From: Corynebacterium sp.
Lineage (GTDB): Bacteria; Actinomycetota; Actinomycetes; Mycobacteriales; Mycobacteriaceae
DNA length: 64,000 nucleotides
Direction: 5' to 3'
Assembly: GCF_030538285.1 (NCBI RefSeq)
Contig: NZ_JAUNUG010000011.1
Coordinates: 1 to 64,000, forward strand
Both the position numbers and the translations under genes were made by a program. How positions within the stretch are numbered: position 1 is the first letter of the stretch; each line of letters starts with the position of its first letter. The notes under the pieces are model-generated. The model was not told where the DNA came from, ran no database searches, and saw nothing but the letters and a program-made list of their open reading frames with translations. Of the stretch, positions 17,238 to 25,559 are shown in pieces.

Positions 17238-17485
17238 CGACACGCCGGGAAACCTGTCAGTAGTTGTCAGGAATCCGCACCTCCACAATATGTAGTACCC
17301 CCGCCTTCTCCCCCCGGGCGGGAAGAGGTGTGGTTGGTGTTACTGGTGTGATTAGCGGCCTGCGAGAACGTGTTTCTGGTTCATATTCCCCCCTTTTTCG
17401 GTTGACGACATTTAGTGATCGCGTGTGTAATCACATCAGTGTAAGAAACACCACAACCAACCACCGACCGGAGAAGGGGGACACC

Positions 17486-17803
17486 GTGGAAGACATGGCT
17501 AACGGCGCCGTTCTCCGAGGAGGAGTGGCCAGCATGGACGGATCGGCTGCGAACATGAGCCTCGATGAACTGTTCGGCGCTGTCGAGCAGGAATGGCAGG
17601 ACCAGGCGCTGTGCGCCCAGACCGACCCGGAAGCATTCTTCCCCGAGAAGGGCGGATCCACCCGGGAAGCCAAGCGCATCTGCCAGGCCTGCGCGGTCCG
17701 CGATGACTGTCTCGAGTACGCACTCGAACACGACGAGCGTTTCGGTATCTGGGGCGGGCTCTCCGACCGTGAGCGCCGCCGCCTGAAGAAGCAGATCGGC
17801 TGA
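17486..17803 (+). CDS. whcD: WhiB2-type iron-sulfur regulator
   Basis: A WhiB-family protein of about 105 residues controlling cell division in actinobacteria. The four [4Fe-4S] cysteines are in ALCAQTDPEAFF, RICQACAVRDDCLEY, and the signature GIWGGLSDRERRRLKK binds sigma factor and DNA. GTG 17486 is chosen because AGGGGG lies 5 nt upstream; ATG 17495 is an alternative. The 248-bp upstream gap contains a C-rich hairpin near 17299-17322 and TGTGTAATCACA near 17425, which may be regulatory. Confidence 0.9.
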   Translation: MEDMANGAVLRGGVASMDGSAANMSLDELFGAVEQEWQDQALCAQTDPEAFFPEKGGSTREAKRICQACAVRDDCLEYALEHDERFGIWGGLSDRERRRLKKQIG

Positions 17804-17817
17804 TACTGACCGATACC

Positions 17818-17840
17818 AGCGACCCTGCGGGGTCGCTTTC
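17818..17840 (+). terminator. Terminator after whcD
   Basis: GCGACCC, loop TGCG, GGGTCGC followed by TTTC forms a 7-bp GC stem 15 nt after the whcD stop. It sits between convergent genes. Confidence 0.7.
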
Positions 17841-17864
17841 GTGATTCCGGGGTCAGTGTGCCAC

Positions 17865-18317
17865 TTAGAACTGGAAATCCGGGTCGATGTCCCGCGGATC
17901 CAGATTGAGGTACTGGGCCACCAGTGCGGTGAGGATTCCCGTCAGCAGATCCTCGCGCTCCTGCGGGGAGGCGCTGCGCTGCTCAATGGGCATGCGGAAC
18001 ACCACGAGGCGGGCCCGGGTGGGACGCCCCTGCGCGTCAATGCCCGCAGGGATGACGCGCCCCAAGGGGACCGGGCCATCGGCGACGATTTCGTCGGGCA
18101 GGATGCTGTCGGCGCGCAGTCGCATGCGCGGCACGGTGTCCACGGCGATGTCGAGCTGCGCGAGTTGCTCCGGATAGGAGTGCTGGATCGGGGCATAGGC
18201 TTCCAGGACGGCGACGTCGAAGGATTCCGCGCGGGTGCGGTGGCGCGGGATCTCCATGGGTAATAACGGGCCGCGCAGCCCCCGGCCGCGGCGGTCGCGG
18301 AACGTCCTGGTGTGCAT
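17865..18317 (-). CDS. Metallopeptidase-family (zincin-like) protein lacking HExxH
   Basis: A 150-residue protein matching by position and sequence the Rv3259-type family annotated as zincin-like metallopeptidase. The expected HExxH is not present: the equivalent C-terminal helix reads LTALVAQYLNLDPRDIDPDF. Catalysis is therefore doubtful and a structural or regulatory role is more likely. Basic N-terminus (MHTRTFRDRRGRGLRG). It is convergent with whcD and divergent from the DUF3499 gene, as in mycobacteria. Confidence 0.7.
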   Translation of the reverse strand: MHTRTFRDRRGRGLRGPLLPMEIPRHRTRAESFDVAVLEAYAPIQHSYPEQLAQLDIAVDTVPRMRLRADSILPDEIVADGPVPLGRVIPAGIDAQGRPTRARLVVFRMPIEQRSASPQEREDLLTGILTALVAQYLNLDPRDIDPDFQF

Positions 18318-18390
18318 GGGATCAGCTTAGGCAGTGTGCCCCTCGGGAAGGTGGCGGCGCGCAGGGCTACCGGATTCTCAAGCAAGGGTT

Positions 18391-18396
18391 TAGACT
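18391..18396 (+). promoter_or_regulatory. -10 box of leaderless DUF3499 gene
   Basis: TAGACT followed by 8 nt and then GTG, the same hexamer and spacing as lcpA. No Shine-Dalgarno sequence is present, so transcription probably starts at the start codon. Confidence 0.5.
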
Positions 18397-18404
18397 TGGT
18401 GCCC

Positions 18405-18845
18405 GTGAGCCAGTTCCGACGTTGTTCCCGCCCGGGCTGCGGCAAGCCTGCCGTGGCCACCATGACCTACGCGTACGCCGAATCCACGGCCGTGGTGGGC
18501 CCGCTGGCACCTGCCGCCGAGCCGCACAGCTGGGATCTGTGCGACTATCATGCGGAGAAGATCACCGCCCCCCTGGGCTGGGAGATGCTGCGCGTCAATC
18601 ACATCGACATCGATGACGACGAAGACCTCACGGCACTGGCCGAGGCTGTCCGGGAGGCGGGGCGGGTCACCAGCGGCCTCGTCGAGTCCGCGGGCCCGGA
18701 ACTGCACCCGGCTGATCCCTCCGACCCGGAAACCTCACCGCATCCGGTGCACCGCGCCCGGCGGGTGTATGACGAGAAACAGCGCCGCCGCGCTCATCTG
18801 CGTGTCATCTCCACTGAGGATCCTGATAGTTCTCCCACCCCTTAA
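18405..18845 (+). CDS. DUF3499 zinc-ribbon-like protein
   Basis: A 146-residue protein of the actinobacterial DUF3499 family. An N-terminal CSRPGCG and a downstream CDYHAE give four potential metal ligands (Cys-x4-Cys and Cys-x2-His). The C-terminal third is Pro-rich then basic (RRVYDEKQRRRAHLRV). GTG start chosen from the -10 position. Function unknown; the gene is linked to pmmA in many actinobacteria. Confidence 0.8.
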   Translation: MSQFRRCSRPGCGKPAVATMTYAYAESTAVVGPLAPAAEPHSWDLCDYHAEKITAPLGWEMLRVNHIDIDDDEDLTALAEAVREAGRVTSGLVESAGPELHPADPSDPETSPHPVHRARRVYDEKQRRRAHLRVISTEDPDSSPTP

Positions 18846-18915
18846 AGTGGGTTCTTAAGAGTATTTAGTTTCCGCCGCTTCCCATACCCCGGGAACTGGG
18901 ATATTCTCAGTAGCC

Positions 18916-19494
18916 ATGGGGCATACCACGCGTATTGCTGCCATTCTGGCGACCTCCGCCCTGCTCGCCGTAACCTTCGCTGCCCCCGGAGTCGCACAGG
19001 ATGACACCGATAGTCTGGTCGCTGATCTGGCCGAGGTCACCGCGTCCCTGGACGAGGTGGCTGCCGCGCTCGACGCGATTGACACCGGAGAAACGCGTGA
19101 CTCCGCCACGGCGCAGGACACCCCGCGCTCGGCCGGCTTTGAGGCGCTGCGAGCAGAGCTGGATGAGGAACTCGCGCGCATCCACCCCGAGTCGCAGATG
19201 CGCGCGGACATGCAGAATGTCGCGGACTTCGAGATCGACTCGATCGACGAGGGCCTGATCACTCCGATCAACGCCGCGCAATGCGCCACTGAGCTCCAGC
19301 AGACCGAGTACACCGCGGTGGGCAACGGGGAAGGCGTGCACATCCTGGCGATGTGCGGACCCGTCGCACAACCGCAGGAGCAGCTCGAGTGGCTCGGCTC
19401 CTGGCCGACCAATCCCGAGATGACCTACCGCACCACCACCGCCCATGATGAGCGGGACGGTGCCATCTACACGATCGTCGTCTGGTCCCACTAA
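18916..19494 (+). CDS. Secreted protein of unknown function
   Basis: 192 residues with a Sec signal peptide (MGHTTRIAAILATSALLAVTFAAPGVA, cleavage likely after residue 27). The mature part begins with a Leu/Ala-rich helix (LVADLAEVTASLDEVAAALDAI) that could form a coiled coil, and has two cysteines (AAQCAT and AMCGPV) that could form a disulfide. A -10 TATTCT lies 8 nt before the ATG (leaderless). The family is not recognised. Confidence 0.7.
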   Translation: MGHTTRIAAILATSALLAVTFAAPGVAQDDTDSLVADLAEVTASLDEVAAALDAIDTGETRDSATAQDTPRSAGFEALRAELDEELARIHPESQMRADMQNVADFEIDSIDEGLITPINAAQCATELQQTEYTAVGNGEGVHILAMCGPVAQPQEQLEWLGSWPTNPEMTYRTTTAHDERDGAIYTIVVWSH

Positions 19495-19521
19495 GACACA
19501 TCCGGGGTATCATCATTCCCC

Positions 19522-20895
19522 ATGACCAAGCACAACCGTGAAGACGTGTCCCGTGTGATCAAGGCCTATGACGTGCGTGGCGTCGTCGGCGATCAGATCA
19601 CCCCTGAGTTCATCCGGGACACCGGTGCCGCCTTCGCCCGCCTGCTGCGGGAAGAAGGCGAGACCACCGTGGCCATCGGCCATGACATGCGACCCTCCTC
19701 CCCGGAGCTGGCCGCCGCCTTCTCCGAAGGGGTGCGCGCCCAGGGCCTCAACGTGATCATGCTGGGACTGAACTCCACCGATCAGCTCTACTTCGCGGCC
19801 GGCACGCTGCAGTGCGCCGGCGCGATGTTCACCGCCTCCCACAACCCGGCGCAATACAACGGCATCAAGCTGTGCCGCTCGGGTGCCCGCCCGGTCTCGC
19901 AGGACACGGGACTGGCGGAGATCACCAACATGCTGGTCGACGGGGTGCCGGAATGGGACGGTGAGCGGGGCGTCGAGAAGCAACAGGATTCCCTGGAGCT
20001 CTATGGCGAGTATCTGCGCGACCTCGTTGATCTGCACAGCATCCGCCCGCTGGTGGTGGCCGTCGACGCCGCCAACGGCATGGCCGGGCACACCGTGCCC
20101 GAGGTGTTCAAGGGCCTGCCGCTCGATGTGCGGGCGCTGTACTTCGAGCTCGACGGCACCTTCCCCAACCACGAGGCCAACCCGCTGGAGCCGGAGAACC
20201 TCAAGGACCTGCAGCGCTTTGTCGTCGAGCAGAAGGCCGATATCGGCCTGGCCTTCGACGGTGACGCCGACCGTTGCTTCGTCGTCGATGACAACGGTGA
20301 TCCGGTGAGCCCTTCGGCGATCACGGCGATCGTCGCAAAGCGCTACCTGCAGGAAAACGCGGGAGCGACGATCATCCACAACCTCATCACTTCCCGCTCG
20401 GTACCGGAGGTGATCGCCGAGAACGGTGGCACCGCCGTGCGGACCCGCGTCGGGCACTCCTTCATCAAGGCGAAAATGGCGGAGACCGGGGCCGTCTTCG
20501 GCGGCGAGCACTCCGCGCACTACTACTTCACGGAGTTCTTCAACGCGGACTCCGGCATCCTCGCCGCCATGCACGTTCTCGCGGCTCTGGGCGCGCAGGA
20601 CAAGCCGCTGTCGGAGATGATGGCCGAGTACCACCGCTACGAGGCCTCCGGTGAAATCAACTCGACTGTCGCCGACCAGGCCGCCAGCACGCAGGCCGTG
20701 CTCGATGCCTTCGCCGACCGCACCGCGTCCGTCGATGACATGGACGGTGTCACCGTCGACCTTAAGGACTCGAAGGCGTGGTTCAACGTCCGCGCCTCCA
20801 ACACCGAGCCGCTGCTGCGGCTCAACGTCGAGGCGCCGACCCGCGCGGAGGTGGAGGAACTCGTCGCCGAGATCCTCGCTGTCATCCGCGCCTGA
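19522..20895 (+). CDS. pmmA: Phosphomannomutase/phosphoglucomutase
   Basis: A 457-residue alpha-D-phosphohexomutase converting mannose-6-P to mannose-1-P for GDP-mannose and the arabinogalactan/lipomannan pathway. The phosphoserine loop TASHNP is at residues 104-109, the Mg site DGDADR at 246-251, the sugar-binding loop GGEHSAHYYF follows, and RASNTEPLLRLNVEA near the C-terminus binds phosphate. TATCAT lies 8 nt before the ATG (leaderless). Its 3' end overlaps the convergent next gene by 14 bp. Confidence 0.92.
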   Translation: MTKHNREDVSRVIKAYDVRGVVGDQITPEFIRDTGAAFARLLREEGETTVAIGHDMRPSSPELAAAFSEGVRAQGLNVIMLGLNSTDQLYFAAGTLQCAGAMFTASHNPAQYNGIKLCRSGARPVSQDTGLAEITNMLVDGVPEWDGERGVEKQQDSLELYGEYLRDLVDLHSIRPLVVAVDAANGMAGHTVPEVFKGLPLDVRALYFELDGTFPNHEANPLEPENLKDLQRFVVEQKADIGLAFDGDADRCFVVDDNGDPVSPSAITAIVAKRYLQENAGATIIHNLITSRSVPEVIAENGGTAVRTRVGHSFIKAKMAETGAVFGGEHSAHYYFTEFFNADSGILAAMHVLAALGAQDKPLSEMMAEYHRYEASGEINSTVADQAASTQAVLDAFADRTASVDDMDGVTVDLKDSKAWFNVRASNTEPLLRLNVEAPTRAEVEELVAEILAVIRA

Positions 20896-22018
20896 GCACC
20901 CGCTTGGCCTCGCGCCTCCAACGCTCCCGGCGGGCCGCGGGGTAGAGGCGCTCGGCGGTGGACTCTGCCGCCAGCCGACGTTCAGCGGCATCCGCCACCC
21001 CCTCGCCAGGCTGGGTCGGCTCCACCAGCGTGCTTACCGGCCAACCCGAACCCACGGACTCGTGCTTGACCCGGTAATAGTCGCCCTCGTGGGCGGCGAC
21101 CGCAATGCCCCGGGCGCCCCGCGCCGCAGCAATGAGATGCGGATGGAAACGCGTGGACAACCAGGTCTGCCCCGCGCGGGCAGGTAACCCGTGCGCCCAC
21201 AACTCATCGAAACCGACGAAACGGGCGCCGGCGGTCAATTGCGGATCCAGGCGACACATCGCGTCCCACACCTGCCAGTCCCCGGCGGGAATACACTCGA
21301 CAAAAGCCAGGTCATCGCCGGTAGTGCCTAACTCACGCAGCTGGCGGACCAACCTCCCGGCCAGTTCATCCACCCCGATCCCCAACAGGTCAGACTGCGC
21401 CGAGACCACCGTGCCCCGCAGACGCGCGTCCTCGGGGCCATGGCCCAGGCCGTGGCGCGCCTGGGGGTCGGTGGCGGCAAGCCAGGAATCATCGGGGGCG
21501 GGCAGCGCATCGGCCAGTGCCAGCGAGGGGGTATCGCGGACGGTGAGCAGCTCAAAAGCTGACCAGTCGAGGCGCTCAGCCACCTGCGTACCCGGATGCA
21601 GGCCCTGGCCGGTGGCCACCTTCCGGCCCTCCAGCGCCCCGACGGCCGCGATGAGGCGGGTGTGCTGCGGCCACGTGTCATTGATCCACCCGCCGCCCAG
21701 CACATGAACCAGCGCCGCCGACTTCGCCAGATTCAGGCCGGTGACCAGCGCGGGCACCCGCGAGGGGTCCGCCACCGCGGCACGTACCTCAGCTTCCGTG
21801 CTGCAGGCGTCGATGAGCCGCCACAACGTGTCCGTCACCGTCAGGTCTGGATGCACATTGTGGTGGAGAATGGCCGCCGGGCCGGGGGAGTGGCAGTCAA
21901 GGATGACGCGGGCACGGGGGCGTCGATAAGCAATCTCCCGCAACCACGCGGAGACAATGAACTCATCCCCGAAGTTGGGGAAGCCAGCGGGGGCGACGAG
22001 ATAAATGACGTCGGACAT
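20882..22018 (-). CDS. Polysaccharide pyruvyltransferase-like protein
   Basis: A 378-residue protein of the polysaccharide pyruvyltransferase type. Seen are VIYLVAPAGFPNFGDEFI at the N-terminus, VHVLGGGWINDTWPQ in the middle and WLSTRFHPHLIAAARGARGIAV towards the C-terminus, the family's glycine and histidine motifs. The start MSDVIYLV (ATG 22016-22018) is preferred over an ATG 18 nt upstream. It may decorate a cell-surface glycan with pyruvate; the substrate is unknown. It interrupts an otherwise plus-strand core cluster. Confidence 0.7.
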   Translation of the reverse strand: MSDVIYLVAPAGFPNFGDEFIVSAWLREIAYRRPRARVILDCHSPGPAAILHHNVHPDLTVTDTLWRLIDACSTEAEVRAAVADPSRVPALVTGLNLAKSAALVHVLGGGWINDTWPQHTRLIAAVGALEGRKVATGQGLHPGTQVAERLDWSAFELLTVRDTPSLALADALPAPDDSWLAATDPQARHGLGHGPEDARLRGTVVSAQSDLLGIGVDELAGRLVRQLRELGTTGDDLAFVECIPAGDWQVWDAMCRLDPQLTAGARFVGFDELWAHGLPARAGQTWLSTRFHPHLIAAARGARGIAVAAHEGDYYRVKHESVGSGWPVSTLVEPTQPGEGVADAAERRLAAESTAERLYPAARRERWRREAKRVLRRG

Positions 22019-22072
22019 GAACCTATGGTCGCACACAGCCTGCCCTCAGGCCACGGGCACTATCCTGGGGCC

Positions 22073-23065
22073 ATGGACAACAGCTACCTCGACGGTTCCG
22101 CCTACTCGCCGGAGACGGTGAAGTTCTACGATATCGCCCACGAAGGAGCGCAAATCAGGGCCGTCGCCGGGGCGATCGACCGCCTCGAGGGGCTCTACCG
22201 GCTGCAACCGCGCAGCCTGGTGGTCGTCGCCACTGACCAGGTCTCTGCCGCCGCCGCCCGCTTTGTCGTCCGCATGCGCGCCCCCCTGCGCGTGCCCGTT
22301 GTCATCACCGATGCGTTGCCCTCCTACGTCGGCGCGCTCGATGTGGTCATCGTCGTCGGCGACCGCGCGGATGATCCCGAAACCTCCCAGGGGCTGATCA
22401 GCGCCGACCGGCGCGGCGCCACCACCATCCTCGTCGGCCCACCGCGTGGCCCCGTGCTTGACGACGCCCCCTCCGACACCGTCATCATCCCCGCCCTCCC
22501 CACCGCGATCGGCCCCTCCCCGGCGCGTGGGATCAGTGCCATCGGCGTCGTCCTCGACCTGCTGGAGGAAAGCCCCGAACTGGTCACCCCGCGGCTGGAG
22601 GAGATCGCCGCCGTCGTTGACGAAGAACTTGAGCAACTCTCACCCGAACGCGACACCATGGTCAACCCCGGACGCCAGCTGCGGGAATTCGCCGACCAGG
22701 CGCGTGTGTTGCACACCGGCCGTTCGCGCCACGGGATCGCCGTCGCCGAGATGATGGCTGTCCTGTGGTCACTCAAGGGCCTGCCCTCCGGGGCCGCTGC
22801 CATGGACGAACTGGAGCCGCCGACGGCCCCGCCCGTACGCAACCCATTCCACGACCCATTCATTGACGGTCCGATTGATTTGGTACCCTTAAGGACTGTT
22901 GTCTGGGCCGAGGAGCCGGATGTCGCAGGGGCCATCCCCGATGCGCTGGCCGTCACCTGCGAGACCCCCGGGATCGGAGCGGTGGCCGCGGCTCTCATCC
23001 TGATCACCCGCGGACTCGCCGCCACCACCTACGATTCGCCCGAAGCACCATCTGAGGACTACTGA
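22073..23065 (+). CDS. TobH-like / SIS-related protein upstream of manA
   Basis: A 330-residue protein in the position of Rv3256c, between pmmA and manA. It resembles the sugar-isomerase-like TobH/phosphoglucose-isomerase group: AIDRLEGLYRLQPRSLVVVATD, DVVIVVGDRADD and a C-terminal GIGAVAAALILITRGLAATTY. TATCCT lies 6 nt before the ATG. The stop codon abuts the manA ATG, so the two are co-translated. Probably supports mannose-phosphate metabolism; the activity is not proven. Confidence 0.75.
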   Translation: MDNSYLDGSAYSPETVKFYDIAHEGAQIRAVAGAIDRLEGLYRLQPRSLVVVATDQVSAAAARFVVRMRAPLRVPVVITDALPSYVGALDVVIVVGDRADDPETSQGLISADRRGATTILVGPPRGPVLDDAPSDTVIIPALPTAIGPSPARGISAIGVVLDLLEESPELVTPRLEEIAAVVDEELEQLSPERDTMVNPGRQLREFADQARVLHTGRSRHGIAVAEMMAVLWSLKGLPSGAAAMDELEPPTAPPVRNPFHDPFIDGPIDLVPLRTVVWAEEPDVAGAIPDALAVTCETPGIGAVAAALILITRGLAATTYDSPEAPSEDY

Positions 23066-24226
23066 ATGCAGAAGCTCACCGGCACCTACCGGAGCTACCC
23101 CTGGGGATCGCGCACGCTCATCGCCGGGCTGCGCGGTGAGCCCACCCCGTCCTCCCGCCCCGAGGCTGAAGTCTGGTACGGCGCGCACCCGGTCGGTTCC
23201 TCGCTTATCGACGACCGCCCGCTCACCGACATCATCGCAGCCGACCCCGCCGCTGCACTGGGCCCCCGCGTGCAGGGCGCCTTCGGTGACGGGCTGCCTT
23301 TTCTGCTCAAGCTCCTCGGCGCCGCCGAGCCCCTGTCCTTACAGGCGCACCCCTCCGCTGTGCAGGCCCGCGAAGGTTTCGAGCGTGAGAACGCCGAAGG
23401 CATCGCGCTCAACGCCTCGCACCGCAACTACCGCGACCCCTCCCACAAGCCGGAGCTGGTTGTCGCACTCACCGACTTCCACGCCATGGTCGGATTCCGC
23501 CCCCTGGCCGACACCCTCGCGCTGTTTGGGGAGTTGGACTGCCCAGAGCTCGACCGCTACCTCACCATCCTCGACCCGGCTGCCGAGGAAGACAGCCTCC
23601 GCGGGCTGTTCACCACCTGGATCACCATCCCCGCCGCAGCGCGCGTGGCACTCATCGACTCGATCGTCGCCGCCGCGCAGTCTGAACTCGACCGCGGTGA
23701 CTGGATCTCCGACGTCCTGCGCACCGTCCTCGACCTGCAGGAGCGCTACCCCGGCGACATCGGGGTGCTCGGGGCCCTCCTGCTCAACCACATTGTGCTC
23801 AGCCCCGGCCAGGCCCTCTACCTCGACGCCGGCCACCTCCACGCCTACATCTCCGGCCTGGGGGTCGAAGTGATGGCCAACTCCGACAACGTCCTCCGCG
23901 GCGGACTCACCTCCAAATACGTCGACGTGCCCGAGCTGGTGCGGATCCTGCGCTTCAACTCCATCACCGACCCGATCGTCACCTGCGTCGACGGCGAGTT
24001 CGAGACCCCTGCCAGCGAGTTCCGGCTCCAGTGCCACGACCTGGCCCCCGCCGGCGCATTCACCTACCACCACGACGGCCCCACCATCGCACTGTGCACC
24101 GCCGGCGAAATCCAGGTGGGCAACCTCGGGCTGCGCCCCGGCGAGGCGGCCTGGATCCCCGCCGACGACCCCGCATGGGAAATCTCCTCCGTCGAGGGCG
24201 GGCAGCTGTTCATCGCCTGCGCGTGA
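23066..24226 (+). CDS. manA: Mannose-6-phosphate isomerase, class I
   Basis: A 386-residue cupin enzyme interconverting fructose-6-P and mannose-6-P. Zinc-ligand motifs are visible: PLSLQAHPS (Gln, His), KPELVVALTDF (Glu), and the later AGHLHAYISGLGVEVMANSDNVLRGG. The ATG directly follows the preceding TGA. A decamer copy at 23204 is read as L-I-D. Confidence 0.92.
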   Translation: MQKLTGTYRSYPWGSRTLIAGLRGEPTPSSRPEAEVWYGAHPVGSSLIDDRPLTDIIAADPAAALGPRVQGAFGDGLPFLLKLLGAAEPLSLQAHPSAVQAREGFERENAEGIALNASHRNYRDPSHKPELVVALTDFHAMVGFRPLADTLALFGELDCPELDRYLTILDPAAEEDSLRGLFTTWITIPAAARVALIDSIVAAAQSELDRGDWISDVLRTVLDLQERYPGDIGVLGALLLNHIVLSPGQALYLDAGHLHAYISGLGVEVMANSDNVLRGGLTSKYVDVPELVRILRFNSITDPIVTCVDGEFETPASEFRLQCHDLAPAGAFTYHHDGPTIALCTAGEIQVGNLGLRPGEAAWIPADDPAWEISSVEGGQLFIACA

Positions 24227-24353
24227 GGCCGGCTGGTGTGAGGCGGAAGACCATGCCGCGGAGGCGCCTTAAGCTGCACGGGGAAGGGGCCTCGCGGCAC
24301 GGTATTCCGCGTAGCCCTTCGCGCGCGGGTGGTGCAGGACTGAGGTCACCGGG

Positions 24354-24399
24354 GTTCGTGCATTTTCGCCATGCTTAAGTACGGGGGTTATGCACGAAC
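24354..24399. repeat. 10-bp inverted repeat between convergent genes
   Basis: GTTCGTGCAT (24354-24363) and ATGCACGAAC (24390-24399) are a perfect inverted repeat with a 26-nt loop between manA and the convergent membrane-protein gene. It may be a transcript-end hairpin. The rest of the 186-bp gap shows nothing clear. Confidence 0.4.
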
Positions 24400-24412
24400 T
24401 CACCGGGCGGCG

Positions 24413-25099
24413 TTAGGAGCTGAACGGGAACCAGCGGCCCAGGTCCCACCAGGGGGCAGGATTGGGCTGGGTGACGGTGGCCTGCTCGATCGTAGGCTCG
24501 GTCGGCTCGGGCTGGGCGGTCTCCACCGGTTCCGCTGGTTCAGTAGTCTCAGCAGGCTCCGGGGACACGGTCTGGCCGGTCTGCTGCTCGGTCGGACCGT
24601 CCTCGTCCGGGGTGAGGGTCTCGCCCGGCTGAGCAGGCGTGGTGGTCTCCGTGGTCGGCTCTGTCGGGGCCGTCGTCGGGGTGGTCACCGCAGTCTGCTC
24701 AGTATCGGTGGCCTCGCTGGTCTCGGCCTCAGTCGGCTCCAGCGTCTCGGGGGTAGCGACAGGGCGGACATTTTCCGGCCGGTACACGGTCGTCGGAGCG
24801 ATCGTGCTGGGCACTGCCTGAACGATGGCGTGGGGGGCCAGGAAAGGGTCGTCGGCAAGCGGGGGTGAGGTAGGTTGGGCGACCGCCTCGGAGGAGGTTT
24901 CGGGCTCTGTGGAGGGGGTGGTGACCTCGGTCATTGAGGCGGAATCTGAATTTGTGGCTACCTCGGGGGTTACCGTGGCAGTATCAGAGGCGGAAGGGGT
25001 TGTGGGCGTGCTGGCCTGCCAGACTCCATAACCGATCGCCGCGGCAGCCAGCAGGCCGATGAAGATGAAGAGGTAGACGCGACGTGCTTCGTTTCTCAC
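24413..25099 (-). CDS. Single-pass membrane protein with long Thr/Pro/Glu-rich domain
   Basis: 228 residues: a short basic head, one membrane helix (LFIFIGLLAAAAIGYGVW, residues about 10-27), then almost 190 residues of low-complexity Thr, Pro, Glu and Ala sequence, ending in the aromatic PAPWWDLGRWFPFSS. It looks like an envelope-spanning or surface-exposed stalk that could be O-mannosylated; no enzyme domain is seen. GTG start. A GGTAACAAC direct repeat lies just upstream (25129-25148), suggesting control by MtrA. Confidence 0.7.
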   Translation of the reverse strand: MRNEARRVYLFIFIGLLAAAAIGYGVWQASTPTTPSASDTATVTPEVATNSDSASMTEVTTPSTEPETSSEAVAQPTSPPLADDPFLAPHAIVQAVPSTIAPTTVYRPENVRPVATPETLEPTEAETSEATDTEQTAVTTPTTAPTEPTTETTTPAQPGETLTPDEDGPTEQQTGQTVSPEPAETTEPAEPVETAQPEPTEPTIEQATVTQPNPAPWWDLGRWFPFSS

Positions 25100-25128
25100 C
25101 TGGTCCCACTCCTTCCGTGTGACTTACT

Positions 25129-25148
25129 GGTAACAACTCGGTAACAAC
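25129..25148. promoter_or_regulatory. Candidate MtrA box (GGTAACAAC direct repeat)
   Basis: GGTAACAAC (25129-25137) and GGTAACAAC (25140-25148) are identical, 11 bp apart from start to start, i.e. one helical turn. MtrA of actinobacteria is known to bind direct repeats containing GTAAC/GTCAC-like cores. The site lies between a divergent envelope-protein gene and the operon that leads to mtrA itself. Confidence 0.5.
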
Positions 25149-25205
25149 GTATCAGAAGAATAAGTAAAAAACGACTTGTTTCGGGATAGAGAGGAAAAAT
25201 CCGCA

Positions 25206-25559
25206 ATGAGCACTTGGGATGTCGCCATCTTCGCCGAGGACGACAACATCGACTTCCTCGATGAGCTCAATGATCTCGACAGCGATGACGTGGCGGAGGC
25301 TGTGCGTGACGCCTGCCTCCTCGTGCTGAAGCAGCCGAACGTCAATGAGGTTGAGCGTCTCAATGGCCTGGCCGCCGCGACGATCGCCGCGATCTGGGCC
25401 GGGGCGCCGTTCTCCGCCGGTGATGTGGCGGACAGCTACCCGTTCATCCGGGAGCTCATCGGCTCCGGCGACGAGGCACTCAACGAGGCTGCCGCCGAGC
25501 TCTTGGAGTCCGTGGAGGGCGACGAGGATGTTGAGGCATTCACTGAGGCCCTGTCCTAG
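25206..25559 (+). CDS. DUF4259 protein
   Basis: 117 residues with the typical start STWDVAIFAEDDNIDFLDEL of the DUF4259 family; acidic and helical, function unknown. AGAGGA precedes the ATG; an in-frame ATG 30 nt upstream lacks such a site. Its stop abuts the tmk start, so it is the first gene of the tmk-mtrA-mtrB-lpqB operon here. Confidence 0.75.
   Translation: MSTWDVAIFAEDDNIDFLDELNDLDSDDVAEAVRDACLLVLKQPNVNEVERLNGLAAATIAAIWAGAPFSAGDVADSYPFIRELIGSGDEALNEAAAELLESVEGDEDVEAFTEALS

Noticed and set aside
17295..17325. C-rich hairpin upstream of whcD as a 6C RNA
   Set aside because: Only one loop with six C residues is seen; the 6C RNA motif needs two such hairpins.
17418..17440. GlxR/CRP site upstream of whcD (TGTGTAATCACA)
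   Set aside because: The half-site spacing is 4 bp, not the 6-8 bp of the GlxR consensus; kept only as a possible palindrome.
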